NCBI GenBank assembly: GCA_025331435.1
Contig: JAIWNI010000142.1
Location: 1-58,878 of the forward strand
From: Choanephora cucurbitarum
Lineage: Eukaryota > Mucoromycota > Mucoromycetes > Mucorales > Choanephoraceae
Length of the DNA stretch: 58,878 nucleotides
Direction: 5' to 3'
Shown: in pieces, positions 1 through 10,382 of the stretch
Layout of the letters: each line of letters opens with the position of its first letter
How positions within the stretch are numbered: position 1 is the stretch's first letter
Translations under genes and position numbers: made by a program
The notes under the pieces: model-generated
Told to the model about the DNA's origin: nothing
The model's input: the letters and a program-made list of their open reading frames with translations, nothing else
Databases searched by the model: none

Positions 1-1520
1 AGCATGTTGCCAAGCTTGGCGGTGTCGCCCACAATTTGAGACGACTTTGCTTTTGGCTTCTTCACTTCGACAGCCAAGACGTCGAACTTTTCACGTCCGA
101 AGACGATCTTGACCAGGTAATCTGGAAAGAGAGAAAACCAGGAAGTGGGGGACGAAGAGGAAGAGAACGATCTCTTTGAGGAGCCGGATGCTCTTGTTCT
201 GCTACTGCTGCTGCTGTTGTTGTTACTGTTGTTGTTGCTGTTGTCGATTGGCAACAAAAGACCATGGCCCTGGGGAAGCCGCTCAAGTTGGCCCCTGGTA
301 CTCAAATGCTCGGTTCCAGGAATGGAAGCGAAGAAGGCATCTAGGAGAGGCAGGAGGCTCGACTCAATATAACTTTGCTCAGTCAGTACACTTTGGCAAG
401 ACAACTTGTCAAAAAAGACACCAAAGAGGTTCAGCATGAGCAATTGTTCGTCTTTCTTGTTTGCAATAGCATCAATTTTCTTCTTTATCAAGGCTACTTC
501 AAAGTCTGCTTCATCTTCATCATCGTCACTTGCCTTCTATTTTTTTTTAGACAAAGCATACAATAGAAATAGCTGAGAAATACAAAACTCACCTTCAACA
601 GCCAGCGACACAGAAGCATTGTTTCATCGCTGCATGAGTAGCTAAACTTTCTTCGGCTGATGTTTCTCTTGACATGGCTGCAGCAGTCTTCCAAGCCCAA
701 GTCTTGCAAGATCAAGAGCTTGCTGTCAAAATTTACTACATGGTTTAACAGCCTATAATAACAAATTAGTTTTGTGCAGCGAAAGCGATCTAACAAATAC
801 ATACAAGAAATGATGATCACTGAGAATTTGGCCTTCTTCGGCAAGTTCAAAGGCCCTTTGTCTTAACGACGAGATATTTGTTGAAACATCGTGATCATTG
901 ATTATCCATTTTATCGAGCCTGCAGACTTGCTCTTATCACCAAAGTAAATGATTCTTGATTTTCTGCTTGACCCAGAGACAGACATGGGCTTGTTGTTTA
1001 TGCATTGAAGAATTAGTGAACGTGCTAGATGCTTATCAACGCGTATTTGCTTAGTAGCTTACCTTGTCTTCATCTTCTTTGTTTTCTTCTTCGTCTTTCT
1101 TTTCTTCTTCATCTCCTTCAACTTCTTCCTCATCTTTCTTTTCTTCTTCCTCATCATCTTCATCATTTTCCTTGCTTGAATTCTTTTCCTAATAAAAAGT
1201 TAGAGCACATTTTACAAACAAGCTAAGTTGACTTACAAGCCTCAACCATGCTTTCTTTGCCTTGCCTATTGTCTATTTATTGTTTTTAGTCATGAATTTA
1301 TTAGATACCCACATGTTGTACCTACAACGTCTACACCGTAATACTGTGCGCACTGGTTGTAAGTGCTACACCACTCAGTATAGCTTTCTTGGTTTGGCAA
1401 ACAATTACCAAGCAAGAACGAGTAATTTTGGATGATAAACAGCTCGAAAGTCGGAACTTCGCTGTTTTTTTCACAAGCGACAAAAAAGGTTTTAAGCCGA
1501 CTGTAATATTTTGGTGGCAT
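1..1520 (-). CDS. Lineage-specific PD-(D/E)XK nuclease-like protein (3' end outside window)
   Basis: Six or more exons can be joined on the minus strand. Exon 1 starts at ATG 1520 (MPPKYYSRLKTFF). An exon around 1070-1188 is an almost pure Glu/Asp/Lys stretch. Then come a globular part (SRKSRIIYFGDKS, ISSLRQRAFELAEEG) and a long exon from about 545 to the window edge that contains LLPLLDAFFASIPGTEHL, a Ser/Asn-rich linker, and PDYLVKIVFG followed by VLAVEVKKPK. PD, then E-V-K about 17 residues later, is the signature of PD-(D/E)XK nucleases. The arrangement resembles a large family of uncharacterised mucoralean proteins I have seen. The long open frame through the Ser/Asn linker and consistent splice sites (for example gtgagt near 596, tag near 552) suggest an intact gene. 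Nuclease activity is inferred from the motif alone. Function unknown. Confidence 0.6.
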
Positions 1521-1874
1521 AATAATTTAATTCAGAGAATAAAGGCGTGTTGAGTAGAACGATAAGAACGATAAGAACGATAAAATGAGAATTTGAGATA
1601 TAAAAAGAGAGGTATAAAAAGAGAGATATAAAAAGAGAGAGAGAGAGAAAGAGAGAAAGAAAAGAGTTGCGTAGCTCAAAAATCGAAGGTTTATTTTGAC
1701 AAGTAGGGACTGTTTTAATGATCAGGTGTTTTTGGATTTTGTAAACACTTTGTTCCATTCGTAAAGTAACCTGAAATCCTTTACTTTGTGGTTACTTGAG
1801 GATTTATTTTCTTTACAAACCTAGACTATAAGCAATTTTTTCATATAAACCTATTATTTTTTTAGTTATCAAAA
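1521..1874. other. Intergenic, low-complexity repeats
   Basis: No gene seen. It holds three tandem copies of agaacgata (about 1558-1583) and a run of about 15-bp units of the form atataaaaagagag ending in a GA run (about 1596-1662). It would serve as upstream sequence for the minus-strand gene starting at 1520. Confidence 0.5.
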
Positions 1875-3228
1875 ATGTCATCAGTTATTACCTCTGCAAT
1901 CGAAACCGTGTTCAACCTTGAAAGCATCAGCACTGTTCTTAGTGCTTCCGAAATTAACAGTGTCAAAGTTTTTTGACCAGACCGTCAAAGTCGATGCTTC
2001 TGTTTGGGAAGAATGTCTCGAGAGAATCGAACAGGAATGTGCTGTCAAGTGGAACGTCTACAACAAGCAGAAGAGAAGAAGAATTGAAGGTCCTGAAGTT
2101 GAGAATTCAGTCAAGAAGACTCGCGCTAAGCGTGTTGTCTTCACTCAAACTTATGAGTGTCGTCGTGCAGGCAAGTACAAGTCAGCTGCTTAAGTTGATG
2201 GTCGTCTTGTCCAAAAGAAGTCCAAGAAGAAGTGTGGCTGTCCTGCTCAGTTGAAGGTTATTTGTTATATCAAAGCCCCTTCTTTCTATCTCTTTCAGCC
2301 CATCAACTCGCATGCCAACCAATATCCCCTGGTGACAGAGCTGAAGACTTGCGCACCTTGCCCCTTGCCTGTTCAGTTATTAATGAGATTGAGCAACAGC
2401 TCATGAACTCTTCTATGAGTTTCTTGATTATTTTGAGAAAGAGTGGTGTAGTGAAGAGAAGTTTATGATTTGGAGCCGTGCATATCATCCTCTTGAGTTT
2501 AGCTACATGCTCACAAATAATTACATTGAGTCCTGGCTCAACCAGCTCAAGTCTGTATATTTAATGAGAAGCAGAAACAAAAGATTGGATAGACTAGTCT
2601 ATGTTTTAACAGAAGAAGTTGAATACGATCTGGAGAAGGAGAAGATAAGAGTGTTGCAAAACACAGGCGCAATGACTCGTAGTCAAAGAGAAAGAAGAAG
2701 AGTTGAGTTGGAAGCAGAAAGAATTCCTGAGGAAACAAGAAGTCAGATGGTTACTTTCTTTGAGGAAGGTGATGTTGAAGTAAACAATGTGTATATGGTA
2801 CAGTCATTCAATTCTGAAGATGTATTGTATACTGTTTCAGTTGACGATAATTCAGTTATCAACAACTGCTCCTGCTACTACTTCAAAAAGCATCAAACAT
2901 ATGCATTTGTTGAAGCTTCATGCTCCTCAATTAAGCTTTTTTTTTGCCTTTTACAAATGATATCTTTTCTGATGATGTGCCTATCACTGAACAAAATCAT
3001 GGTAGTGTTGCTGAAGAAACATCTTCCATTGAATCCGCACTTTCTCAGGCAAGCAGCATCATTTCTACACTACATCACAATCGAATCGATATGTTAAAAG
3101 CTAAAAATTCTGCAACACTTGAAGATGCAAAACTTCTAGAAAGCACCATGCAAGCATCTCTAAGTGCCTTGCAAGCATTCATGGACAAATACAACAACCT
3201 CACTAGAATGAATACCCAAAGAAGATAA
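1875..3228 (+). pseudogene. Decayed MULE-type DNA transposase
   Basis: Pieces of one transposase lie in several frames. An N-terminal part begins at ATG 1875 and hits a stop and frame change near 1971. It continues as a Lys/Arg-rich segment and a Cys-containing DNA-binding-like part (TYECRRAGKY, then KKCGCPAQLKV after an in-frame TAA near 2191). After a gap where the DDE core should be, a C-terminal part (2465-2890: SYMLTNNYIESWLNQLKS, then a SWIM-like NCSCYYFKKHQTYA) is open for about 140 codons, and another frame carries the tail to 3228. The order FAR1-like zinc region, catalytic core, SWIM zinc finger is typical of Mutator-like transposases. The core is deleted, so this copy is inactive. 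Confidence 0.65.
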
Positions 3229-3238
3229 TTTTTTAAAT

Positions 3239-3788
3239 AAATAACATTGTTGTAACACCTTCAACAAAGGGTACTTTGCATACTGTGATTGGAGCAATTT
3301 CAGCTATTGGTGTTGTCAATTTGAGTTTGAGAGAGGCAGGAAATACGAAGAAAAGAAGAGTTGTAGGAGCTACAAAAAGAAAGGCACCTGAAGATAGATT
3401 GTCCGTCCCCAAAGGTACTACAGGCGGCCACTTTCTTCAATTTCTGAATGATACGATGGATATTATGGATGAGTATCCTGAAATGAAGGGCTACTTTATT
3501 GTTATGGATAATGCTCCAATTCATATGCCTAAGATCATTGACCCAGTTATTATAAGAAGAGGCTATACACCCGTCTATCTTCCTCCCTACTCGCCTGAAC
3601 TTAATCCAATCGAGCAGTTTTGGGCTGTTGTAAAGGCGAAAGTCAAACGGAGCAAGCTTACAGATTCAGAAACACTTGTTTCACGTATCATTGAAGCTGC
3701 TGAGTCTGTACCTGTTGAGCATCTAAAAGGCTTCATTCAGCATTCTGTGAATCAGTTTCAAAACTGTCTTAATAAGGTTCCTATATAA
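3239..3788 (+). pseudogene. 5'-truncated Tc1/IS630-type transposase
   Basis: This is the C-terminal part of a DDE transposase: VMDNAPIHMP carries the second catalytic Asp and LPPYSPELNPIEQFW the third acidic residue. The N-terminal helix-turn-helix and the first catalytic Asp are missing. The frame opens directly after the MULE relic (VVTPSTKGTLHTVIG) without a start codon, so this is a truncated relic. The reading frame from 3239 to the TAA at 3788 is otherwise undamaged, which suggests fairly recent loss. Confidence 0.85.
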
Positions 3789-3838
3789 ACATTGAATAGT
3801 AATAACTTTTTTTTTTTTCTTTCAAGAAATCAACCAAA

Positions 3839-3994
3839 TGAAGTTTGAAAAATTGTCCAAATGGAGCTCAAAAAAGTGACCAATTGGACTTCAAATTTAT
3901 GGGCAATTGGGGCTCACAAAAGTGGGCAATTGAATTCTAAATTCCGACCAATTTTTTCAAAAAAGTGTCCAAATGAGGGTGGACGCACTGTACT
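3839..3994 (+). repeat. Subterminal repeats and putative terminal repeat of a DNA transposon
   Basis: Downstream of the transposase relic lie several imperfect copies of a unit built on tccaaatgg/gggcaattgg followed by gctcaaaaaagtg. They end with tccaaatgagggtggacgca and ctgta at about 3991. An end of this form next to a TA dinucleotide is usual for Tc1/mariner elements. I found no matching inverted copy upstream, which fits the 5' truncation. Confidence 0.45.
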
Positions 3995-4219
3995 TCCCCT
4001 TCTTTCTCTATTTCACTCCTCTCTTCTTCCCTCTTTTTTTTTCCCTTTCTTTCTTTTTCCTCTCTTTTTTTCCGCTTCACCTTTTCCGTATCCGCTGCAT
4101 ATATTGCTATTAGTGCTTTCCTTTGTCTCCGTTGTTTGCAGCTATTCTCTTGTATGTGTGTTTGAGTCCGTTAGGTTGACTATAGAATACGTGTAGATAC
4201 ATTTTTAGAAAAAAAAAAC
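3995..4219 (+). promoter_or_regulatory. Pyrimidine-rich leader/promoter of the CCCH gene
   Basis: A strongly CT-rich stretch (about 3994-4085) lies before the ATG at 4220. Such CT tracts recur upstream of other genes here (for example 10290-10380). No confident TATA element was seen. Confidence 0.35.
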
Positions 4220-5915
4220 ATGACAGACCCCAATTTACTCTTCTCCTCTGATCTTTCCTTGAATCTATTATCAAAAAGTTCACCTTCACAACTTCAACCC
4301 TTTCAATACAAGCGTTCGCGTACTCAGCCTGCTTCAACTGAAACACCTTATCCACAAAAAATGACAACCATAGCAGTAAATAACAGTACTACGAACAGCA
4401 ATAGTAATTTAAAACGTAACTTGTTTTAAGTGGAATGATACTTGTACCTTGTTACTGACTTTCTGTTTCACTTCATATTTAGCTTCCAACCTATCGCATG
4501 TTCCTTGCAAATTTTACAAACAAGGCACATGCACCGCAGGAGCCAATTGTACTTTTTCCCACAGCTCAGACCTCTCTTCAGAATCCGCTGTCTGTAAATA
4601 TTTTGTAAAAGGTAACTGCAAATTTGGCACAAAATGTGCTTTGTTGCATACTATGTCTCCTTTTGGTACCACCAATACAACTGCAGCTTCTGCAAACAAA
4701 ATCAACGGAAGCAATTCGAATCGTTTGATGATGGCAAGCACACCACCTCAGCCAAGTCTACTGGCCTTTACTGGCAGAAGGAAAACAACCGATCAGGTTA
4801 CTATCCCTCTTTCTTCCAGTATTCATAACCCAAGCCATCCCGATCACCGATCTTTTAGTAACGATCCCTTTGGTTCATCTGCGCCTGCTGTCTCGCTATT
4901 TCACCATCATTATCAGCAATTGAGTGAACAACAACAGCAACAGAATGTATGGCGCAACCCGCAGAGCCCACGAACAAATATGAGTCCAGACGATTTTATT
5001 GGCCTGCATTCATCGCCGCGTGAATCTTCTGATTATCTGCTAGGAACTTCACCATTTGCAAACTATCGTCTATATTCATCAGTTAAAAGTAACAATAGCG
5101 GATTTTTCAATAACACTAATGATTATCGTCGTCAATCTTCTTTTGCAAACAATACTCCTACTACAGCACCCACTGTAGGATCATATGGTACCATTTTTGA
5201 TGACAATCATACAAGCAGTTTCTTCAGTCATCAACAACCTCAACAACACCAAGAACAAGGCTACGACCTTAATGATGCTATGTTACCTTCATCATTGAAC
5301 GATTTGTTTACACCCACAGAACTACAGCTAAGAAAAGTGAGACAGCAAGAGCAGCAGTACTCATTGAGTTACAGTCCAACTGGCAATAAACACAGCAACT
5401 TATCAGGTCGAATCTCAAGAGATGCAACTCAGCTCTCATCTCCTGATAGGGCCTCAAAGCAAAACCAAACGTGGAGAGTTCCCTTCTTAACCAAGTCAAC
5501 GCAAAACAGCAGTGACATGCTAATGACGCTACCAGCTGACTACGAAGACAATTTGATCGAAGGCACAGCTGCTATTAATATCCCAAGCAATAACAAAAGC
5601 AATACTTTGGAAAATACCAGTAGTAGCGCAGACAGTAGTGGAGGCAGTCAACATAGTTATCTGTTACCTCAACAGCAAAAGCAACAAAGTCATCCTCAAC
5701 AGCAGTTAAAGGACGATTCGCTTCAGCCACAAGATGATGAGGTTCAATTCTATATGGAGGACGATGAAGCCGTAATAATGTACGATAGTGCCAACGATCA
5801 CAAGGCACTTAACAATATGACTTCAGGTAATACCGCTAATAACACCTCAGCTTCTTCATCATCAACTACCAATAATTACTCTTTTCCATCCCTTGTTAAT
5901 TTACCAAGCATGTAA
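4220..5915 (+). CDS. Lee1-type protein with two CCCH zinc fingers
   Basis: Two exons, 4220-4415 and 4483-5915 (intron 67 nt), give 542 aa. The splice joins to NLSHVPCKFYK, the conserved start of the first finger. Both fingers are C-x7-C-x5-C-x3-H (CKFYKQGTCTAGANCTFSH and CKYFVKGNCKFGTKCALLH) at about residues 70-115, and are very close in form to fungal Lee1-family proteins. The rest is low-complexity and rich in Ser, Asn and Gln, with short poly-Gln and poly-Ser runs and an acidic patch near the C-terminus. CCCH fingers of this class usually bind RNA. The specific role here is not known. The alternative unspliced reading ends at a TAA at 4429, so the intron is required. Confidence 0.85.
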
Positions 5916-7563
5916 AAAAAAGAAAAGCATTACCCTCTCTTAATATAAACCTTAAGAAAAGAAAAAAGACATCATTTACTATATTTTCATCCTTTATTAC
6001 TTTATACTACATATTTATCGTACCAAAAAAAAAGAAACTATTGCTTTACACCTTATTCAAATATGTTTTGATTACTTACAGAAATAAAAATAATTCAAAA
6101 TTAGAAGCAGCATTAACTTGTACCAGATGATAGAGTAGCTAAATTAAGGAACAGTTACCTGTGTAGCTTATTACAACTATTTATGGACAGAAGCTTTGGT
6201 GACACATTAAGCACTAACCATGCTAAAAAAAAAAAGAAAAGGAGTCGACGGACATGAAAGGGGACAAACTTGGCGGGCTTCTGTAAGTGTTGATTGTTCT
6301 TCATATTGTTTGCACACGATGCTGCTTTTTGAGAGTCAAAAATCTTTCTATGAAATAGTAATAAACAATGAAAACTGGAATTGAGTTACTATTTGCTGAT
6401 TGCCAGCACAAGCTTATTTTGTATTCCAATGATGAATCAAAGCATTTTAAAAGCCATAGACAAGATGATGCCTTATTGAAATTCGATGAGATTCTTTGTG
6501 TCATATCTCGCATATATGATGCATCTAACATAGTTGAATTAAGACAGGTTGATTGTAAATTCTTATTCTCATGTAGCTTGTTAATAAGATAACATATGCC
6601 TATAGAAAAGACCCAATGTGAACATCAATGAAAATACAAAGGTCTGGATCAAATCAGTCAGATTGGTAAGCTATTTTCGTCATCGCTATCTATTGTGGTT
6701 TAGACAAAATCAAAGGCTAAATTCTCAAAGAGAAATGGTTGTTCACCTCAAACATATTCCTGTTTAAATAAGAGAAAATGATTGATATTTCATTTTCAAC
6801 TGAATTCAAATCAAGGCAGCCATATCCTTCATCTGAAGGATACGCTTGATGTCTTCGGCAGCAAGTAAATACATATTTCAATAAGGGATTTTTGCTGAAT
6901 CCTTCATGTTCTCGTATCAGGGCTACAGAATGTGGATCGAGAAAATAGCAAATTCTTGTATCCTTTCCATAAAACATCACATGGTTTGCAACCATTCTTT
7001 CTACCGCATGATTTGTACTACACTTTCTCTTCTGCCTTTTCTAAAGAAAAAGGGGGGATGGTTTATAGGTGCTATTCGGTACAAGCTACACACAGTAGAA
7101 TGTGTGATTTGTAGAAGTCTTTGTTAGATCACTATCAATTGAAAAGAATGTGTATGATACCAACTTGGTCTGATCTGAATACTTTTTAAATTTCCACGTT
7201 TAAACAGAAATTGTTAGTAAATTGTTTCATGGGTAGATTCTTGATTCGAGTACTGGATGTATTAATTGTCAGGTTTGGGAATAACAAAGAATGGTCTTCT
7301 CGAGAGAAATGTTTCAACAAGTCATCCTCACCATTATTTGTCCTTTTTCAGGTGACTTATAGTTGATACTCATATTGTCAGAGTTGTCAGAGTCTACTGA
7401 ACTACACAGGTATCACACTCTTATCCATGTAGAGGTTCCTCGTACTCAAACCCTTTCTCAATAGAGCTCAAATAAAAGAAAAAGAAACAAGCCATTTGGG
7501 CTTGTCATCATCATTCATCTGTTTGTTGAAGACTAATCATTTCGTTCAGGCTTTATTCGCACT
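5916..7563. other. Gene-poor interval with decayed coding fragments
   Basis: Apart from the relic at about 6250-6715, I see no complete gene. A minus-strand open stretch of 92 codons (6717-6995) has plausible composition but no recognisable motif or splice context, and I treat it as decayed or chance. 5916-6240 is probably 3' flank of the CCCH gene. Confidence 0.4.
6252..6715 (+). pseudogene. Relic of a lineage-specific PD-(D/E)XK-like protein
   Basis: Fragments in one orientation read DMKGDKLGG, then TGIELLFADCQ (6370-6400), DESKHFKSHRQDDALLKFDE, ISRIYDASNIVELRQ, and after a probable intron YRKDPMNINENTKVWIKS. The sequence of a Lys/Gly strand, an ELLF-x(A/V)-(D/E) strand and a charged helix resembles the mucoralean hypothetical family seen elsewhere in this window. 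No start codon or continuous frame is present. The assignment is by resemblance only. Confidence 0.3.
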
Positions 7564-8203
7564 TTAATCATCAGCAGTAATTTGAGTAAACTGGATATGA
7601 TTTTCGAAAAATTCTATCATCTTATATATACAAAAGTCGATTCAGTAAAAGCGTCAGTCAAGTACCTTTGGCCTCTCGCTTTTGTTTTAGTTACCTTTTG
7701 GGGGCACTTTGCGTACACTTCAGTTGAATGATGAACAGATTTATATCCATTCTTCCAGTCAACATAAACAATAAATCCAGGTACTTTTGAGCGCTCCATA
7801 TAGCTTATTGAAGCCACATGCGATTCCCAATCTTTGACAGAATTTGTGTATCTAAAAATCTGATCTCGTGTTGGTGATGGGCTCAAATGCGGTTCTTCTC
7901 TTATTATAGTTTGATGTAATTCAAGCTGCTTTTTGAATTCGATTACACAAGAAGGCCATTCACTGTTAATTGCATTAGGCCCAATTGAATCCAAAGAAAA
8001 TCGTTCTACTTACGCCATCATCTTTTCTTCACTTTCCCAGGTATTGTCGTCTATATCGCAACCAATCCATTTTACATGATATAATACTTCTCCTTGCTAC
8101 TTGTGTCAGTTTCTTTGAATGCCTGCTGCTAACAACAGAATCGCTTTCTCTTTCTTACCTCTGTTGTTCTTTGTCTGGCAATGTATTCCGGATAGTCTTC
8201 CAT
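7564..8203 (-). CDS. HP1-like heterochromatin protein (chromo + chromo shadow)
   Basis: Four exons (8159-8203, 8014-8096, 7695-7962, 7564-7620) with introns of 62, 51 and 74 nt give a 150-aa protein. The chromo domain (about residues 6-55) reads GEVLYHVKWIG, DDNTWESEE and PSCVIEFKKQ. The chromo shadow domain (about 88-145) reads DWESHVASI, PGFIVYVDWKNG, VYAKCPQK and, after the last intron, MIEFFENHIQF. All junctions keep frame and use GT-AG sites. HP1 proteins bind methylated H3K9 and dimerise through the shadow domain. The hinge is short (about 30 aa). In the aromatic cage, the third aromatic position (usually Tyr/Phe after KWxG) is Cys here. The start at 8203 is the first in-frame ATG; a further upstream exon cannot be excluded. 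Confidence 0.78.
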
Positions 8204-10382
8204 AACTTCAGAGTAAAAATCTCAGGTATCAACGAAAAAAATAGAAAAAGAAGGAACTAAAGTCAACTCCATCGTCCGACGTTTTCTACCGAAGTGTGAC
8301 TATTCTATAGTTTCAGTTTATGTCTGGATGAAATTGCATAAATAAACCCATTTGATGATACGAATAAAATAACATGTGTTAGTTTTCTGATACTCGTTCA
8401 GTTAGGCTGGGTCTTTACTTTTTGCTGTTGTTGCGAAAGACTGCAGTTTGGTGGAGAAGTGCCTTGTTTTCAAATCCTCTGCTAATGCTTACAAAGAATT
8501 GCGCTCTGTATACAAGCAAATTCCATCTGGCTATCTCAGCGGTACAACTACACGGATAAACAATTGGAGATACAAATGGTTCTGATATTCACATTTCACA
8601 TATCTAGGTGTGCTGATTTGTCCTTTGAAGTCCCATTTTGGCCTCTGGAGATGTGAGATGGGAATGCTAATATCGTTCGCATCTCCAAATTTATATTGTT
8701 TTACAGTTGATTGTTTATGATGTTATTTAAAAGATTTCTACAATAAGCAATGTAGCCCAACTATAAGAAGTAAGAAAAAAAACATTGGATCAATAGATGT
8801 CAAACTTGTGATTGTGCTACATGTCACTTATTTTTACATGCATTAATGAGCAATGTAACAAGATTTTCCTATTCATCAGTTTAAAGACTCTTGAAAGTAT
8901 TGAAATTGTCAAACGCTTTTCTTGTTGTAAATGCGAAGAAAGCCCTAACGAATATGTTTTGATAGCTCCGGTTCATTTCCGATGTCTTTGGCAACTGTCC
9001 AAAGTCCAGCTAAATAAATTATGAGAATCAATACAACTCTTGTCTACACTTTTTTTTGTAAAACTGATAAAGGAGGCCTAGCAAATATGAAGCAAACGAT
9101 GATGATCAACCAGTTCTCAAGGCTAGATGACATAAGGTGTAAATTGAAGTAGCTTAGTGCTCTCATCTGCAAAGGCATGCCACTACATTATCATCATGTC
9201 GAACAAGTGCCTGTGTCAATGATGCAACGCAAGCAAAAGCACATAGAGCAAGCTTTGAGGCTTCTAAAGGTAGTTCTAACTTATATTATGTATGAAACAG
9301 AAAACATATCTGTATTTCTCAAATCAGATTTAACAACATTTTGGCCAGAACGAGTTGTACTCAAATGTAATGATAAACGCTCAGCGCCATCATAGCTTTA
9401 TAGCTGAGCTTGGTCACTGTGTCTTCTTTTAAAATAGAGCTTAATTCGTCTCAAGAACTTTTGTAGCAAAAGTCTCATTTGTTTTTTTATGTAAAACCAA
9501 ATATATTCTGCTACAATAATAGTTTTGTTGGCCCTGCTTAACAAGCGAAAGCAACTATTATGACACTCATGTCTAACGACTATACAGTCTAGAGCCCCGT
9601 ATCTCGAAGCATAGTTTCATTTCTGAGTGGGACTTTTTTAACCATTTACATAAAAGCTTCTGTATTTTGAAGTAGAGGCTAACCTTGCAGCATTGCGCAT
9701 AAACTCTAATGCTCAATGATAATATAAGCGCTCTTGGCTTTTCCGTAAAATTATCTATGGTGGAAAAGCAAACAGAAATAGATAACTTTTATTTATATTA
9801 TTTTGCTACAGCAGATGGCCAAACAATAGCTTCTCGTTTTGTGTACATCGGTGATTCAAGGTTACCCTATTTTTTTTATTTTCGACGTGGCTGGATGTTC
9901 AATCAAATAGGTTAAGGTTGTTGAACACATATATATTTGAATATACAAAACTGAATTTATATTATATTTGAACAAAAAAAAAAGTCAATCATAATACTTA
10001 CTGCCTAAAAGACTTAAGCAACTATCAAAAATCGCAAAATCAGTTGCTAACAGAGTCAAGAAATGTAAAGTTTGGAAACATGAAGCTTTAGTATTCATAC
10101 AAATATTGCTAAGCGCAAAATAATTAGCCACGCAAATAATATTTGGATGATGTGCGAACCCGTAGTCTACTATTTCTGGAAATGGAATGGTGGCATACAA
10201 AAGGTATTAATTTCTTCGGAACATGCGCCAATATTTTTTGCGGCTGATCTTTTTTTAGACTTTTAAAGCGGGCATTGTCAATCTAATTTGCACACAATCT
10301 CTTTTCTTTTCTTTTTTTGTTCTTTTTCCTTTCTTTTTTTTTTTCTTTCTTTCTCTGTTTTGTTACTCTCTTCTTTTTTAAT
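8204..10382. other. Gene-poor interval with relic coding fragments
   Basis: On the plus strand, short peptide-like fragments occur in different frames: IPSGYLSGTTTRINNWRYKW (about 8520-8580), a Cys-pair ORF (8812-9024, CINEQCNKI and FSCCKCEE) and a 72-codon ORF (9177-9395). They look like decayed genes or transposons, but I cannot name the family. The last 100 bases (10285-10380) are a CT-rich leader for the NIPA-like gene. Confidence 0.35.
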
